From the NCBI GenBank assembly GCA_041784625.1, contig JBHBDS010000103.1, positions 1 through 37,983 on the forward strand: 37,983 nt of DNA, written 5' to 3'. The DNA is from JAUNKE01 sp041784625 (GTDB lineage Bacteria; Bacillota; Clostridia; Peptostreptococcales; Filifactoraceae). Position 1 is the stretch's first letter. Each line of letters begins with the position of its first letter. Shown here in pieces: positions 24,503 to 33,594 of the stretch. Under the pieces are notes generated by a model. The model was not told where the DNA came from. It worked only from the letters and a program-made list of their open reading frames with translations, and did not search any database. A program made the translations under genes and the position numbers.

Positions 24503-25270
24503 TTACCTTAGTTCTCTTGCAAAAAGTGCTGCGCCAAGCGCACCCGCAAATCTTGCATCGGGAAGGGTTCTGATTTCCTTCTCCATTAGCCTTGATAGAG
24601 TTTCGATCACATAGTCCAGTTCGCAAAGTCCGCCCGTGAGATAAATCACCTCCGCATCGCTGGTCATCTTGGACGCAAGCGATTTGACCTTGTTCCCGAG
24701 TGAATCGATGATGGCGTAGGCGATATTTTCTTTTGACTCTCCCTGCCCGATTAAGCTAACCACTTCGGACTGCGCAAACACCGTACACATCGAACTGATT
24801 TGCGTATCTGCTCCTTTTCTAGCAACTTCGCAAAGTTCTTGCAACGAAAGTTCTAGCGTATCTGCCATGATCGTCAAAAATTGTCCTGTGCCTGCTGAGC
24901 ATTTGTCATTCATCAAAAAGTCGAGCACCTTGCCATCTTGGATGCGAATCACTTTTGTATCCTGTCCTCCGATGTCAATGATACACGCATCCTCCGAGCC
25001 AAACAGCACGCTCGCACCCTTTGCGTGACAACTGATTTCTGTCACTTTCTTGTCCGCATACGGAACAGATACTCTTCCGTAGCCAGTTGCTACGACCTTG
25101 AGATTGTCCTCAGCGTAACCGAGCGCAAGAATTTCTTCTTTGATGCCAAGGGCTTTTTGATTGCTGTTGAATCCTGTTGGCGAAAAATCCTTGTGTAAAA
25201 CTTCGCCCTGCTCATCCAAAAGCACCACCTTTGCCGCCGTCGAACCGATGTCGATTCCTAAGTAAACCAT
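24503..25270 (-). CDS. ATP-dependent activase of the double-cubane reductase (BadF/HgdC family)
   Basis: 255 residues of the ASKHA ATPase fold. The phosphate loop GIDIGSTAAKVVLLD is at 5-19, with a second at IIDIGGQDTKVIRI and an adenosine motif LTGGLCELDYV. Two cysteines (Cys124 in NDKCSAGTGQF, Cys162 in SSMCTVFAQSE) should bridge one [4Fe-4S] cluster across the dimer. ATP hydrolysis drives transfer of a single low-potential electron to the partner. The start has AAGGAGG. It is the first gene of a two-gene operon with the reductase. The usual two-subunit dehydratase (HgdAB) is absent. Confidence 0.93.
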   Translation of the reverse strand: MVYLGIDIGSTAAKVVLLDEQGEVLHKDFSPTGFNSNQKALGIKEEILALGYAEDNLKVVATGYGRVSVPYADKKVTEISCHAKGASVLFGSEDACIIDIGGQDTKVIRIQDGKVLDFLMNDKCSAGTGQFLTIMADTLELSLQELCEVARKGADTQISSMCTVFAQSEVVSLIGQGESKENIAYAIIDSLGNKVKSLASKMTSDAEVIYLTGGLCELDYVIETLSRLMEKEIRTLPDARFAGALGAALFARELR

Positions 25271-25455
25271 GTGTCCATCCTCCTTGCTCTAAGTGTAACA
25301 TAGCAGCAATTGAAAAGGTATTCCTAACCCCGCAATTTCAGCCTTTGTACCATTCAAATATTTTATGGGAATAATAGAAATTATTTTTATCGCTATTTTT
25401 TCGTTGATAGGAAGTTTTTTTATTATCCTGTCAAATCTGTGGCATAAAAGAATCA

Positions 25456-25505
25456 TAAAAAGTGGTGCTACTTTACGAGGAATCTCTCGTTTGATAACAC
25501 CACTT
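25456..25505 (-). terminator. Terminator of the urocanase transcript
   Basis: AAGTGGTG (25460-25467) pairs with CACCACTT (25498-25505), with an inner ACGAG/CTCGT. On the minus strand a short T run follows. The rest of the spacer 25271-25520 shows nothing else convincing. Confidence 0.75.
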
Positions 25506-25520
25506 CTTAAATTCTTTTCT

Positions 25521-27545
25521 CTATTTGTAATGCTTTTTCATTGTATTTTGGATGATCTCATCGGTCGGAATATATGGCAATGTAATATGATCTTGTCCGT
25601 CCATAATTTCGTTGTACTCGACGCAGGTTGCAATCGCATTTTCGTTGCGTGCCCAAGAGCGTCTTGCTACGCCACCCATCACGTCCCATGGCATTGCAGA
25701 CTTGATGACTTCATCGATGCGATGCGAGCCGTCTAGCACGAGCCCGAAGCCACCGTTGATGGATTTTCCAATTCCTACGCCACCACCGTTGTGTAGTGCG
25801 ATCAAACTCATTCCACGTGCCGCATTTCCAGCAAAGATTTGGGTCGCCTGATCTGCCATGATATTACTTCCGTCTTTTATGTTGGATGTTTCTCTAAAAG
25901 TAGAGTCCGTTCCACCTGTATCGTGGTGGTCTCGTCCGAGCATCACTGGCCCAATCACTCCACGGCGAACAAGCTCGTTGAATTTGAGCGCAATATCTCT
26001 TCTGCCAAGCGCATCGGTGTAAAGGATTCTCGCTTTTGTTCCAACAACCATCTTGTTCTTTTCGGCGTCTCGAATCCACACCCAGTTGTCTCGATCTTGG
26101 TATCGGCGGTTTGGATCGATTATTTCCATCGCTGCTTGGTCGGTCGTGCGTAGATCCTCGTCTTTGCCCGATAGACATACCCAGCGGAATGGTCCATAGC
26201 CAAAATCAAATAATCTCGGTCCAAGGATGTCCTCCACATAAGAAGGCCAGATGAATCCATGACGGTCATTCTCTCCATTGACGGAAATTTCCTTCACGCC
26301 TGCGTCAAAAATCGCCTTCATAAACGCATTGCCATAGTCGAAGAAGTAAGTTCCTCTTTCGACCAACAACTTGATAATCTCATAATGTTCTTTGAGTGTT
26401 TTGTCCACTAATTGGCGGAAAGTTTCCATATCTTCTCCGAGCAGTCTTGTGCGCTCTGCAAAAGTGATTCCTCGTGGGCAATATCCGCCAGTGTATGGCT
26501 CATGGCAAGAGGTTTGGTCGGAAAGCAAGTCGATATGGATGTTGTTTTTGAGCGCATAATCGAGCAGATCGACAACATTGCCAAGGTATGCAATCGCTCG
26601 AGGCTGTTTTTGCTCCATATATTTTTTTGCAATGGCAAAAGCTTCTTCCTCTGTGCGTGCAACCTCGTCCACCCAGCCTTGCGTGTGTCTAGTAATGATT
26701 CGAGATTCATCCACTTCGGCGATGATTCCGACGCCGCCAGCGATTACGCAAGCCTTTCCTTGAGCGCCTGACATTCCGCCTAGCCCCGAGCTGACAAACA
26801 GTTTGCCCGATAAATTGCCATCGTCTGGAATCCCTAATTTGAGTCGTCCAGCGTTGAGCAATGTGTTGTACGTCCCGTGCACGATGCCCTGTGGTCCGAT
26901 GTACATCCATCCGCCCGCCGTCATTTGTCCGTAATTTGCAACGCCCATCGCTGCCGCACGGTTGAAATTGTCGAGGTTATCAAACATCCCAATCATTAAT
27001 CCATTGGTGATAATCACTCTCGGCGATTCTGGTCTGGAGTGGAACAGTCCCACTGGATGGCCCGAATACAGCACGAGCGTCTGATCTTCTGTTAATATTT
27101 CAAGATATTTTTTTACAATTTGGTACTGCATCCAGTTTTGGAACACTTGTCCTGTTTCGCCATAGGTTACAAGTTCATAGGGATAAAGTGCAATTTCAAA
27201 AGAAAGATTGTTGTCGATCATCACTTGAAACGCTTTACCCTCTGTGCAGCGTCCTTTGTACTCATCAATTGGTTTCCCATAGATGCGCTCATTCGGGCGG
27301 AAACGGTAGCCGTAGATGCGCCCATGCTCCATCAACTCCTGCAAAAATTCCTCCGCCATCTGCGCATGGTGTTCCTCTGGTATGTAGCGAAGCGCATTTT
27401 TGAGCGCGGTTTCAACTTCATCTTGGGTCAAATCTGCCTCACGCTTTGGCGCACGACGGATTCCCTCTTCAAATTTTGGATACTCTGGCAGTACAGAGTC
27501 GAGTTTTATTTTCATCGCTGCTGCAATCTCTTGATTTGTAAACAT
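25521..27545 (-). CDS. hutU: Urocanate hydratase (long form)
   Basis: 674 residues. It converts urocanate to imidazolonepropionate with tightly bound NAD+ in histidine degradation. SSGLGGMSGAQ (252-262) is the NAD-binding loop; SGHPVGLFHS, QMTAGGWMYIGPQGIVHGT and LSDQTSCHEPYTGGYCPRG are family blocks. It is about 120 residues longer than the 550-residue Bacillus type, a length common in clostridial copies. ATG at 27545 has GGAGAGGAAGG upstream. Histidine ammonia-lyase, imidazolonepropionase and formimino-transferase genes are not in the window. A terminator stands only 36 bp upstream of its start. Confidence 0.97.
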   Translation of the reverse strand: MFTNQEIAAAMKIKLDSVLPEYPKFEEGIRRAPKREADLTQDEVETALKNALRYIPEEHHAQMAEEFLQELMEHGRIYGYRFRPNERIYGKPIDEYKGRCTEGKAFQVMIDNNLSFEIALYPYELVTYGETGQVFQNWMQYQIVKKYLEILTEDQTLVLYSGHPVGLFHSRPESPRVIITNGLMIGMFDNLDNFNRAAAMGVANYGQMTAGGWMYIGPQGIVHGTYNTLLNAGRLKLGIPDDGNLSGKLFVSSGLGGMSGAQGKACVIAGGVGIIAEVDESRIITRHTQGWVDEVARTEEEAFAIAKKYMEQKQPRAIAYLGNVVDLLDYALKNNIHIDLLSDQTSCHEPYTGGYCPRGITFAERTRLLGEDMETFRQLVDKTLKEHYEIIKLLVERGTYFFDYGNAFMKAIFDAGVKEISVNGENDRHGFIWPSYVEDILGPRLFDFGYGPFRWVCLSGKDEDLRTTDQAAMEIIDPNRRYQDRDNWVWIRDAEKNKMVVGTKARILYTDALGRRDIALKFNELVRRGVIGPVMLGRDHHDTGGTDSTFRETSNIKDGSNIMADQATQIFAGNAARGMSLIALHNGGGVGIGKSINGGFGLVLDGSHRIDEVIKSAMPWDVMGGVARRSWARNENAIATCVEYNEIMDGQDHITLPYIPTDEIIQNTMKKHYK

Positions 27546-27581
27546 ATTCCTTCCTCTCCAAAATAAATTACTATCTTTGGT

Positions 27582-27613
27582 AAAAAAAGAGCATCAGTTT
27601 CCCAATGCTCTTT
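27582..27613 (-). terminator. Terminator between rocF and hutU
   Basis: AAAGAGCAT (27586-27594) pairs with ATGCTCTTT (27605-27613). On the minus strand seven T follow. Only about 36 bp remain before the hutU start, too short for a full promoter, so it may act as an attenuator. Confidence 0.85.
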
Positions 27614-27620
27614 ATGCTTA

Positions 27621-28529
27621 CTAAATTGGCCACTCTCCTAGCAAAGAGCCTGCTAATACAACTGCTGTTTTTGCTGTTTTGTTTTCGTGGTCTAGAAGTG
27701 GATTTACTTCTACAAATTCAACGCTCACCAATTTTCCAGTGCGTGCAATCAGTTCTAGCGCAAGGTTGGACTCACGATAGTCGATTCCACCTGGAACTTT
27801 GGTTCCTGTGCCTGGCGCATCCACTGGATCCATTACGTCCATATCAAAGCTCACGTGGATTCCATCCGTCGCATTGGATGCAATTCGAATCGCCTCTTCC
27901 ATTACTGCGGTAATTCCAAGGCGGTCAATTTCGTGGATTGTGAATACATGCATTCCGAGTTCTTTCATTGCAATACGTTCTTCTTCGTCCAAGTCGCGTG
28001 AACCAATGTAAACAAATTTGCTCTTGTCGAGTTTGTATTCTTCACCACCGATGGACAAAAGCTCTTTTGCACCCAATCCGAGCAATGAAGCAACTGGCAT
28101 TCCGTGAATATTTCCAGATGGTGTCGTCTCATCCGTATTGATGTCACCATGCGCATCAAACCAAATGACGCCAAGATTTCTGACATTGTGCAGTACCCCT
28201 TTGATTGTTCCAATGGCAATGGAATGATCTCCGCCAACTACCAAAGGAAAACGTCCTTCTTTCATCACTTCATCCACTTTGTCGCAAAGTTTTTGGTTCA
28301 CATCCACAATGACATTCATATTTTTGAGTTTTGGATTCTCCGTCACTGCTTCGTTGCGACGAACTTCGATATCTCCTTCGTCACGCACCTCGTAACCAAT
28401 TCTCTCGAGCCTTTTTTGCAGTCCAGCATAACGCACCGCATCCACTCCAAGGTTAGAGCCCCTAAGGCTCGCTCCAAGATCCAGCGGTACTCCAATAATC
28501 GATACTTTATTATTGATTTGTGGTTTCAT
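27621..28529 (-). CDS. rocF: Arginase
   Basis: 302 residues. It hydrolyses arginine to ornithine and urea with a two-manganese centre. Metal ligands by family position are His102 (GGDHS), Asp125, His127 and Asp129 (FDAHGD), Asp229 and Asp231 (DMD). TTPSGNIHGMP (136-145) is the substrate loop of arginases and argues against formiminoglutamase or agmatinase. EVNP at 274-277 is also typical. Length matches Bacillus RocF. GGGAGG precedes the ATG at 28529. Neighbouring hutU suggests a role in amino-acid catabolism. No urease or ornithine-processing genes are nearby. Confidence 0.95.
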   Translation of the reverse strand: MKPQINNKVSIIGVPLDLGASLRGSNLGVDAVRYAGLQKRLERIGYEVRDEGDIEVRRNEAVTENPKLKNMNVIVDVNQKLCDKVDEVMKEGRFPLVVGGDHSIAIGTIKGVLHNVRNLGVIWFDAHGDINTDETTPSGNIHGMPVASLLGLGAKELLSIGGEEYKLDKSKFVYIGSRDLDEEERIAMKELGMHVFTIHEIDRLGITAVMEEAIRIASNATDGIHVSFDMDVMDPVDAPGTGTKVPGGIDYRESNLALELIARTGKLVSVEFVEVNPLLDHENKTAKTAVVLAGSLLGEWPI

Positions 28530-28564
28530 TTTTCCCTCCCGAAAACGATTGTTTGTATAAAATC

Positions 28565-28593
28565 ATACTACCATTTACCCCCTCTTTTTGCAA
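28565..28593 (-). promoter_or_regulatory. Possible rocF promoter
   Basis: Minus strand: TTGCAA (28593-28588), 17-bp spacer, TAGTAT (28570-28565). The -10 is only moderate. The other half of the 310-bp spacer (28600-28839) has no clear gene; a TATACT near 28815 could serve the plus-strand gene. Confidence 0.4.
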
Positions 28594-28839
28594 CACTTTA
28601 TTAGGAAAGGTTCTTATTTTTTTCTTGCAATTTGATTTCTTGTCAAAAAATTTCTTATTCGAAAAATCAATTTTTTGTGCTATGCTTGAGATGGGTGATT
28701 TTCGATGGAGCAATTCATTGGATTTTTATAATAAATGGATTATGCATCCCTTTTCTCTTGACCATATTCGAATACATCTTGTCTCGAGAAAAAATCAACC
28801 CAAAAAAATTCTTTATACTATGCTAAAACGAGGGAATTT

Positions 28840-30438
28840 ATGAAGATTAGCTTTTACGGAGCAGCTCGCTCAGTCACAGGCAGCTGCCATTATTTGGAAA
28901 TCAGCGGCAAAAAAATTCTGGTGGACTGCGGATTGCAGCAGGGAATGGATGCAAACAACGACGAGCCATTTCCTTTTGCCCCCAATGAAATCGACTATGT
29001 ATTTTTGACGCATGCACACATCGACCACTCAGGACGACTTCCTCTTTTGTCAAAATTTGGCTTCGAGGGAAAAGTGTTCTGCACCGCTGCGACCGAAGAT
29101 TTGTGTAATATTATGCTTCGTGATTCGGCACATATTCAAGAGTTTGAAGCCGAGTGGCGATCGAGAAAAGGAAAGCGTTCGGGCAAAGGACTTCGAGAGC
29201 CCCTGTACACTATGGCGGATGCGGAACATATTATTTCCCGATTGGAGCCTTGTCCGTACAACCAGATTTTGGACATCGACGAAGGGATTCAGATTCGATT
29301 CCGTGACATTGGACATCTTCTCGGTTCGTCCTGCATCGAAGTATGGGCGACCCAAGGCGGCATCACCAAAAAAATTGTATTCTCTGGCGACATCGGCAAT
29401 ATTAATATGCCTCTGATTAAAGATCCATCTTTTGTCCAAGAGGCAGATTTTGTCGTCATAGAATCCACCTATGGCGATCGAATTCACAACCGTCCACCTG
29501 ATTATGCAGTCGAACTTGCGAAGGTAATTCAAAGAACATTTGATCGTGGAGGTAATGTGGTTATTCCATCTTTCGCCGTTGGAAGAACACAAGAATTGCT
29601 CTATCATATCCGTAGAATCAAGGAACAAAATCTCGTGAAAGGTCACGGCATTTTTGATGTCTACGTGGACTCCCCACTTGCAAGCGAGGCGACAAAAATT
29701 TTTGATGAAAATAAATTTGATAATTATGATGAAGAAGCGATGGATTTGATCAATCGAGGCATCAACCCGATTGCTTTTGATGGGCTGCATCTGTCGGTCT
29801 CAGCGGATGAATCACGCATGATCAATTTTCTTAGCAACCCAAAAGTGATTATCTCTGCATCTGGTATGGCAGAAGCCGGACGGATTAAGCATCACCTCAA
29901 GCATAATCTTTGGCGTCCAGAGTCCACCATCGTATTCGTTGGATACCAAGCACACGGGACGACAGGGCGTGCCATATTAGAAGGCGCTCCGATGATCAAG
30001 TTGTTTGGCGAGGAAGTTACTGTCCGTGCCGAAATTGTACCACTACAGGGAATCTCTGGTCATGCGGACAAAGATGGACTCATCCGATGGCTCGACGCAT
30101 TTCATCCCGTGCCGCAGCATATTTTTGTCGTGCACGGCGAAGATGATGTTGTTGTAAAATTTGGCGAAAATCTCAAAGAGCGTTATCAAACTGAGGTCAG
30201 CGTGCCACTTTACACACAGACGCATAGTTTGTTCGACGGCTCGCTCATCAGCGAGGGAATCGTGATGGAAAAACCACAGCGCAGAGAAGTCACCGAGGAG
30301 GATTCTCCTTACGGCAATTTGCAAAAAGCGCTCAAAAATCTCGAGCGTGCTGTTCAGCATAACAAGGGCGGCGCAAACCGTGATCTCAGACAGTTTACCC
30401 AAGAAATTGAGGAGCTCATCGAAAAATGGGATCGATAA
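28840..30438 (+). CDS. Beta-CASP metallo-beta-lactamase RNA hydrolase
   Basis: 532 residues. The first metal motif HAHIDH is at 58-63, and the beta-CASP insert follows. VVIESTYGDR, PSFAVGRTQELLYHI, SASGMAEAGRIKHHL, GYQAHGTTGRAI and SGHADKDGL are the classical blocks of CPSF/YSH1-type nucleases. The last 60 residues (EDSPYGNLQKALKNLERAV onward) form a helical tail. These proteins cut RNA, but clostridial copies outside the RNase J group have no proven target. RNase J itself is distinct. The gene stands alone and is closed by a terminator. Confidence 0.93.
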   Translation: MKISFYGAARSVTGSCHYLEISGKKILVDCGLQQGMDANNDEPFPFAPNEIDYVFLTHAHIDHSGRLPLLSKFGFEGKVFCTAATEDLCNIMLRDSAHIQEFEAEWRSRKGKRSGKGLREPLYTMADAEHIISRLEPCPYNQILDIDEGIQIRFRDIGHLLGSSCIEVWATQGGITKKIVFSGDIGNINMPLIKDPSFVQEADFVVIESTYGDRIHNRPPDYAVELAKVIQRTFDRGGNVVIPSFAVGRTQELLYHIRRIKEQNLVKGHGIFDVYVDSPLASEATKIFDENKFDNYDEEAMDLINRGINPIAFDGLHLSVSADESRMINFLSNPKVIISASGMAEAGRIKHHLKHNLWRPESTIVFVGYQAHGTTGRAILEGAPMIKLFGEEVTVRAEIVPLQGISGHADKDGLIRWLDAFHPVPQHIFVVHGEDDVVVKFGENLKERYQTEVSVPLYTQTHSLFDGSLISEGIVMEKPQRREVTEEDSPYGNLQKALKNLERAVQHNKGGANRDLRQFTQEIEELIEKWDR

Positions 30439-30450
30439 GTCAAGAAAATT

Positions 30451-30476
30451 AGACAGTCATAGGGCTGTCTTTTTTT
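30451..30476 (+). terminator. Terminator of the beta-CASP gene
   Basis: AGACAG (30451-30456) pairs with CTGTCT (30465-30470), then a T run to 30476. Confidence 0.85.
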
Positions 30477-30585
30477 ATGTCTAACTCATTGCTATGAAAA
30501 ATGGTCTTTTTGGCCTATAGAAAAATACCCATCCTCTTATTATAATGTTAGAAAGGTGAAATTTTAGAAAGCAAAAGGGGGAACT

Positions 30586-31887
30586 ATGAAGCAAATTTTG
30601 ACAAAAACGATTTTCAGTATGTTGATGCTTTCCGTCCTAATAAGTTTTGTTAGCTTGGACAGGGCATTTGCTTACTCTATGCATGAAAGTGCAACCATTA
30701 TTCACATCTACCCTAGCGGCAATCGTGATACCGAGACGGTTCAAATGTACCCTGGGGAAGTTTACGAGACCCAAAGCTATATTCGTTCTGGGCGAGGAAT
30801 TGAATTTGATTATTCAAGCGCTAGTACCTTTGTTGCAAATGATACGGTATCGATTTATTACCGAGATGCATATGCTAGCGGAAGCAACTCGAACGATAAT
30901 ACGAGCGGAAATACGAGCGGAAACACACAAGGTGGCGAAGCATATATTTACATCGATTTCAAGTCAGTCGAGGGTCACAATATTATGACGACTATTACAA
31001 TTAAGGGCAAACATGGCGAAGTTCTTGATGCAAACGACTATATGCGAGACATCAAAACCTTCAAATTCCACAGCTTTAACCCGAGTTCAGGAAAGTTGAC
31101 ATTTGACAGCAAAAAACGTGGAACGATGCAAATCGTGTATGAAAAAGATTATAAGCCAGCCACTGACAGTCAAACTTATCCAAATACACAAGGAACTACT
31201 ACTCCACAAAATCCTGTCACACCGACGAATCCATCAAATCATACCACGACAAACCAGGGAACTACTGCTCCAATAACCGTTCCAACATTCAAATCCTCAA
31301 TGATTGCATCCGAACGAAATATCAAGCTCGTAGGTGGATATCCAGATGGAACTCTGAAGCCAAAGACTCCTGTAAAACGCGAAGAGGTTGCAGCAATTTT
31401 CCACAAACTGCTCGCAGCGGAATACCAAGAGACATTTGGGCTAGGCGGCTATGTGTCGGATGTAAAGGCGGACTCTTGGGCATATCCTTCCATCTCCGCA
31501 TTAGTGACTGGAAATATTATGCCGCTAAAAAACGACGGCAAGTTCTATCCGAAAAACAACGCTACTCGTGGTGAGGTCGCACAAATCTTGTATGCATTTA
31601 TTCGAGAAGATATTTCAGAGTTTGATCGACCAGCATACTTTGTCGATGTGAACCAAAATACGATGGGTGATGCGATTGGGCTAGTAGCTTCCAAGGGATT
31701 AATGGTAGGTTACAAAGACGGTACATTCCAACCAAACAAGGAAGTAACACGTGCTGAGTTACTCGTCGTCGTTAATAAGCTACTTGGAAAAAGTGGTATG
31801 AGCGTAAGCAATCCTGTGACTTTCAAAGATGTGAAGCCAACAGATTGGTATTACTACGATGTACAAATCGCGGTACAAGGAAAATAA
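30586..31887 (+). CDS. S-layer-homology (SLH) surface protein
   Basis: 433 residues. The signal peptide 1-29 ends in AFA. The N-terminal half (30-190) is of unknown fold and is interrupted by a low-complexity SGSNSNDNTSGNTSGNTQGG stretch (98-117). A Thr/Pro/Asn-rich linker (195-232) follows, then SLH modules to the end: GYPDGTLKPKTPVKREEVAA (251-270), DGKFYPKNNATRGEVAQIL and GYKDGTFQPNKEVTRAELL. The third module finishes with FKDVKPTDWYYYDVQIAV. SLH modules bind pyruvylated secondary wall polymer, so the protein should be on the cell surface. GGGGGAAC precedes the ATG. No partner genes are adjacent. Confidence 0.93.
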   Translation: MKQILTKTIFSMLMLSVLISFVSLDRAFAYSMHESATIIHIYPSGNRDTETVQMYPGEVYETQSYIRSGRGIEFDYSSASTFVANDTVSIYYRDAYASGSNSNDNTSGNTSGNTQGGEAYIYIDFKSVEGHNIMTTITIKGKHGEVLDANDYMRDIKTFKFHSFNPSSGKLTFDSKKRGTMQIVYEKDYKPATDSQTYPNTQGTTTPQNPVTPTNPSNHTTTNQGTTAPITVPTFKSSMIASERNIKLVGGYPDGTLKPKTPVKREEVAAIFHKLLAAEYQETFGLGGYVSDVKADSWAYPSISALVTGNIMPLKNDGKFYPKNNATRGEVAQILYAFIREDISEFDRPAYFVDVNQNTMGDAIGLVASKGLMVGYKDGTFQPNKEVTRAELLVVVNKLLGKSGMSVSNPVTFKDVKPTDWYYYDVQIAVQGK

Positions 31888-31936
31888 TGAATTCAATTAA
31901 TAGCTAGAAATCTAGAAAAATACTTCAAACCTTTCT

Positions 31937-31980
31937 CAAACAAAATTCGATGGGTCATAGAGCTCATCGAATTTTGTTTG
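31937..31980. terminator. Terminator of the SLH gene
   Basis: A perfect 16-bp stem: CAAACAAAATTCGATG (31937-31952) and CATCGAATTTTGTTTG (31965-31980). Confidence 0.9.
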
Positions 31981-32064
31981 CAACTATTTAATCATCTTCA
32001 CTAAAGAACAAAAACTAAACAAAAAATCAATTTGTTAAAAAGTACAAAATCTGCAAATTCGATA

Positions 32065-32105
32065 TTGCCAAAATCTTGACCCTCTTGGTATAATAGTGTC
32101 AAGAT
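32065..32105 (+). promoter_or_regulatory. Promoter with flanking inverted repeat, no gene downstream
   Basis: TTGCCA (32065-32070), 18-bp spacer, TATAAT (32089-32094). An 8-bp inverted repeat ATCTTGAC (32073-32080) / GTCAAGAT (32098-32105) brackets the -10 and could be a repressor site. Confidence 0.65.
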
Positions 32106-32323
32106 ATTTTATAAGTTTTTGCTAAATAAAAACAACGGTTCCATTATTGGACAAAAAATATTATTTCTCTTAAAGAAAGTGAAATATCGTAATTTTTGTT
32201 ACATGAATCATTTCAAGAAATAAATCGTAAACTCTGAAGATATCTGTTTTATTTGCACGGTCCGTTATTTAATATATACCCAAACAAAATGTGATGAGAC
32301 TTTTTGACTCATCACATTTTGTT
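32101..32323 (+). ncRNA. Candidate regulated small RNA (about 220 nt)
   Basis: The segment lies between the promoter at 32065 and the terminator at 32283-32323. It contains no ORF longer than a few codons (the longest, near 32202, codes six residues). AACGG near 32132 can pair with CCGTT near 32262, which would close a large loop. The 579-bp spacer 31888-32466 has no protein gene. Confidence 0.45.
32283..32323. terminator. Strong terminator, possibly bidirectional
   Basis: A perfect 16-bp stem: AACAAAATGTGATGAG (32283-32298) and CTCATCACATTTTGTT (32308-32323). It may also end the minus-strand hydrolase gene 144 bp away. Confidence 0.88.
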
Positions 32324-32466
32324 ATTTCAAAGTTTTTATTGTTTTCGCTTGGCGCTTCCTAATGCGGAAACATCCAAAATACACCCTTTCTTCTTTGTTT
32401 ATAAATTCGTTTCCTCTCGATGGAACATGAAATTCTCATGTATTGCCTTGATAGATATAAAGAGGA

Positions 32467-33450
32467 TTATGGTTTGTAATATCGAATCGGTGTATTCTCA
32501 TCGACCATATCCATCTTTACCAAGCCTTTTGAGCGAAGATGTTCTAGGTGTGACATTGCTTCTCCACTTGCAAACCATTGCTGTGCTGGCGGAAAATGAG
32601 AAAAATCCTTTGCTCGAAAATCCCAATGCATTTTTGAAGCAACTTCTGCGACCGTCATTTTCTCCCCTGTAGAAAGAATATTCATCACATCATCGAGACG
32701 CTCTTGGTGATGTTGTCGAAGCTCGTCGATGCGTTTACGATGGTCCGTTATCAACCTTCGATGAGACGGGAAGACCATTTTTACAGGTAAATCATAGATT
32801 TTTTGTAAGCTATCTAAAAAAATTCCTAGACTATCTCCATGCTCAAATCGCCAAAAACTAATATTGGGTGTAATGTCATCCAAAATATGGTCTCCCGAAA
32901 AAAGCAATTGATGATTCTTTTCATAGAGCGCCGTATGGTTTGGCGTATGTCCAGGCACATCAAGCACTTGGAAATTATATTCTCCTACTCGGATTTCATC
33001 CCCCTCTTTCACGATCGTATAAGATATCTCGCCTTTTGCGCAATAAAGTACCGCTGGATGATTTGAAAAGAAATCGCCCTCATCATGAAGCCCATAAAAT
33101 TCTGCTGGATACAAATGGGATGCAAAATAATCTTTATGCGTCATCGCATCGATATAGTCCGCATCAATAGCGCTGCAATATACCTTTCCTCCGAATTTTT
33201 GCTGAAATTTGGATGCAAGTCCTGTGTGGTCGGCATGCAAATGCGTCAAGTACAAATCGATAGGTCGGTTTTTGAGTCCCAGCGACTCAATCTCTGCAAA
33301 AAAAGCCGCTTCACTTTCTGGGTGATCAAATCCCGTATCCACAATCAATGCCCGATCATCTCCAACAATGATATAGGAGTTGAGTGCTTTGAGCGGAGAT
33401 TTCGGCAAAACAATTTCTCCTGTGTAAATATTTTTGTATACTTCGTTCAT
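32467..33450 (-). CDS. Metallo-beta-lactamase-fold hydrolase with winged-helix tail
   Basis: 327 residues from the ATG at 33450; a GTG two codons earlier is too near the AAGGAGAG ribosome site. THLHADH (69-75) is the zinc motif, DVPGHTPNHTALY and LLFSGDHILDDITP complete the site. The C-terminal 80 residues (HHQERLDDVMNILSTGEKMTV onward) match the winged-helix tail seen in LACTB2-like members. The enzyme class covers thioesterases, lactonases and nucleases, so the substrate is open. It is transcribed divergently from the SpoIIE-type phosphatase. Confidence 0.9.
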   Translation of the reverse strand: MNEVYKNIYTGEIVLPKSPLKALNSYIIVGDDRALIVDTGFDHPESEAAFFAEIESLGLKNRPIDLYLTHLHADHTGLASKFQQKFGGKVYCSAIDADYIDAMTHKDYFASHLYPAEFYGLHDEGDFFSNHPAVLYCAKGEISYTIVKEGDEIRVGEYNFQVLDVPGHTPNHTALYEKNHQLLFSGDHILDDITPNISFWRFEHGDSLGIFLDSLQKIYDLPVKMVFPSHRRLITDHRKRIDELRQHHQERLDDVMNILSTGEKMTVAEVASKMHWDFRAKDFSHFPPAQQWFASGEAMSHLEHLRSKGLVKMDMVDENTPIRYYKP

Positions 33451-33470
33451 AATCACTCTCCTTCCCCATC

Positions 33471-33498
33471 AGTATATCATAAATGAACGTTTTGACAA
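33471..33498 (-). promoter_or_regulatory. Promoter of the MBL hydrolase
   Basis: Minus strand: TTGTCA (33498-33493), 16-bp spacer, TATACT (33476-33471). The -35 is part of the near-palindrome TTTTGACAAAA. Confidence 0.6.
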
Positions 33499-33500
33499 AA

Positions 33501-33568
33501 GAGTAGTTATTGATCAGAGCCGACAAAATCCTTGAGCAAAAGCTTCTCTATTTCCAAAAAAACTACTC
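33501..33568. repeat. Inverted repeat in the divergent promoter region
   Basis: GAGTAGTT (33501-33508) and AACTACTC (33561-33568), 52 bp apart, lie between the two divergent promoters. They could be paired regulator half-sites or chance. Confidence 0.4.
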
Positions 33569-33594
33569 CCTTCCCAACAGTTGGATAATATTCC

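Noticed and set aside
25365..25736. 123-residue plus-strand ORF with a hydrophobic N-terminus
   Set aside because: No ribosome site; it contains the urocanase terminator and its second half is antisense to hutU.
27621..28529. Formiminoglutamase (HutG) or agmatinase instead of arginase
   Set aside because: The substrate loop TTPSGNIHGMP and length match arginase; position next to hutU alone is not enough.
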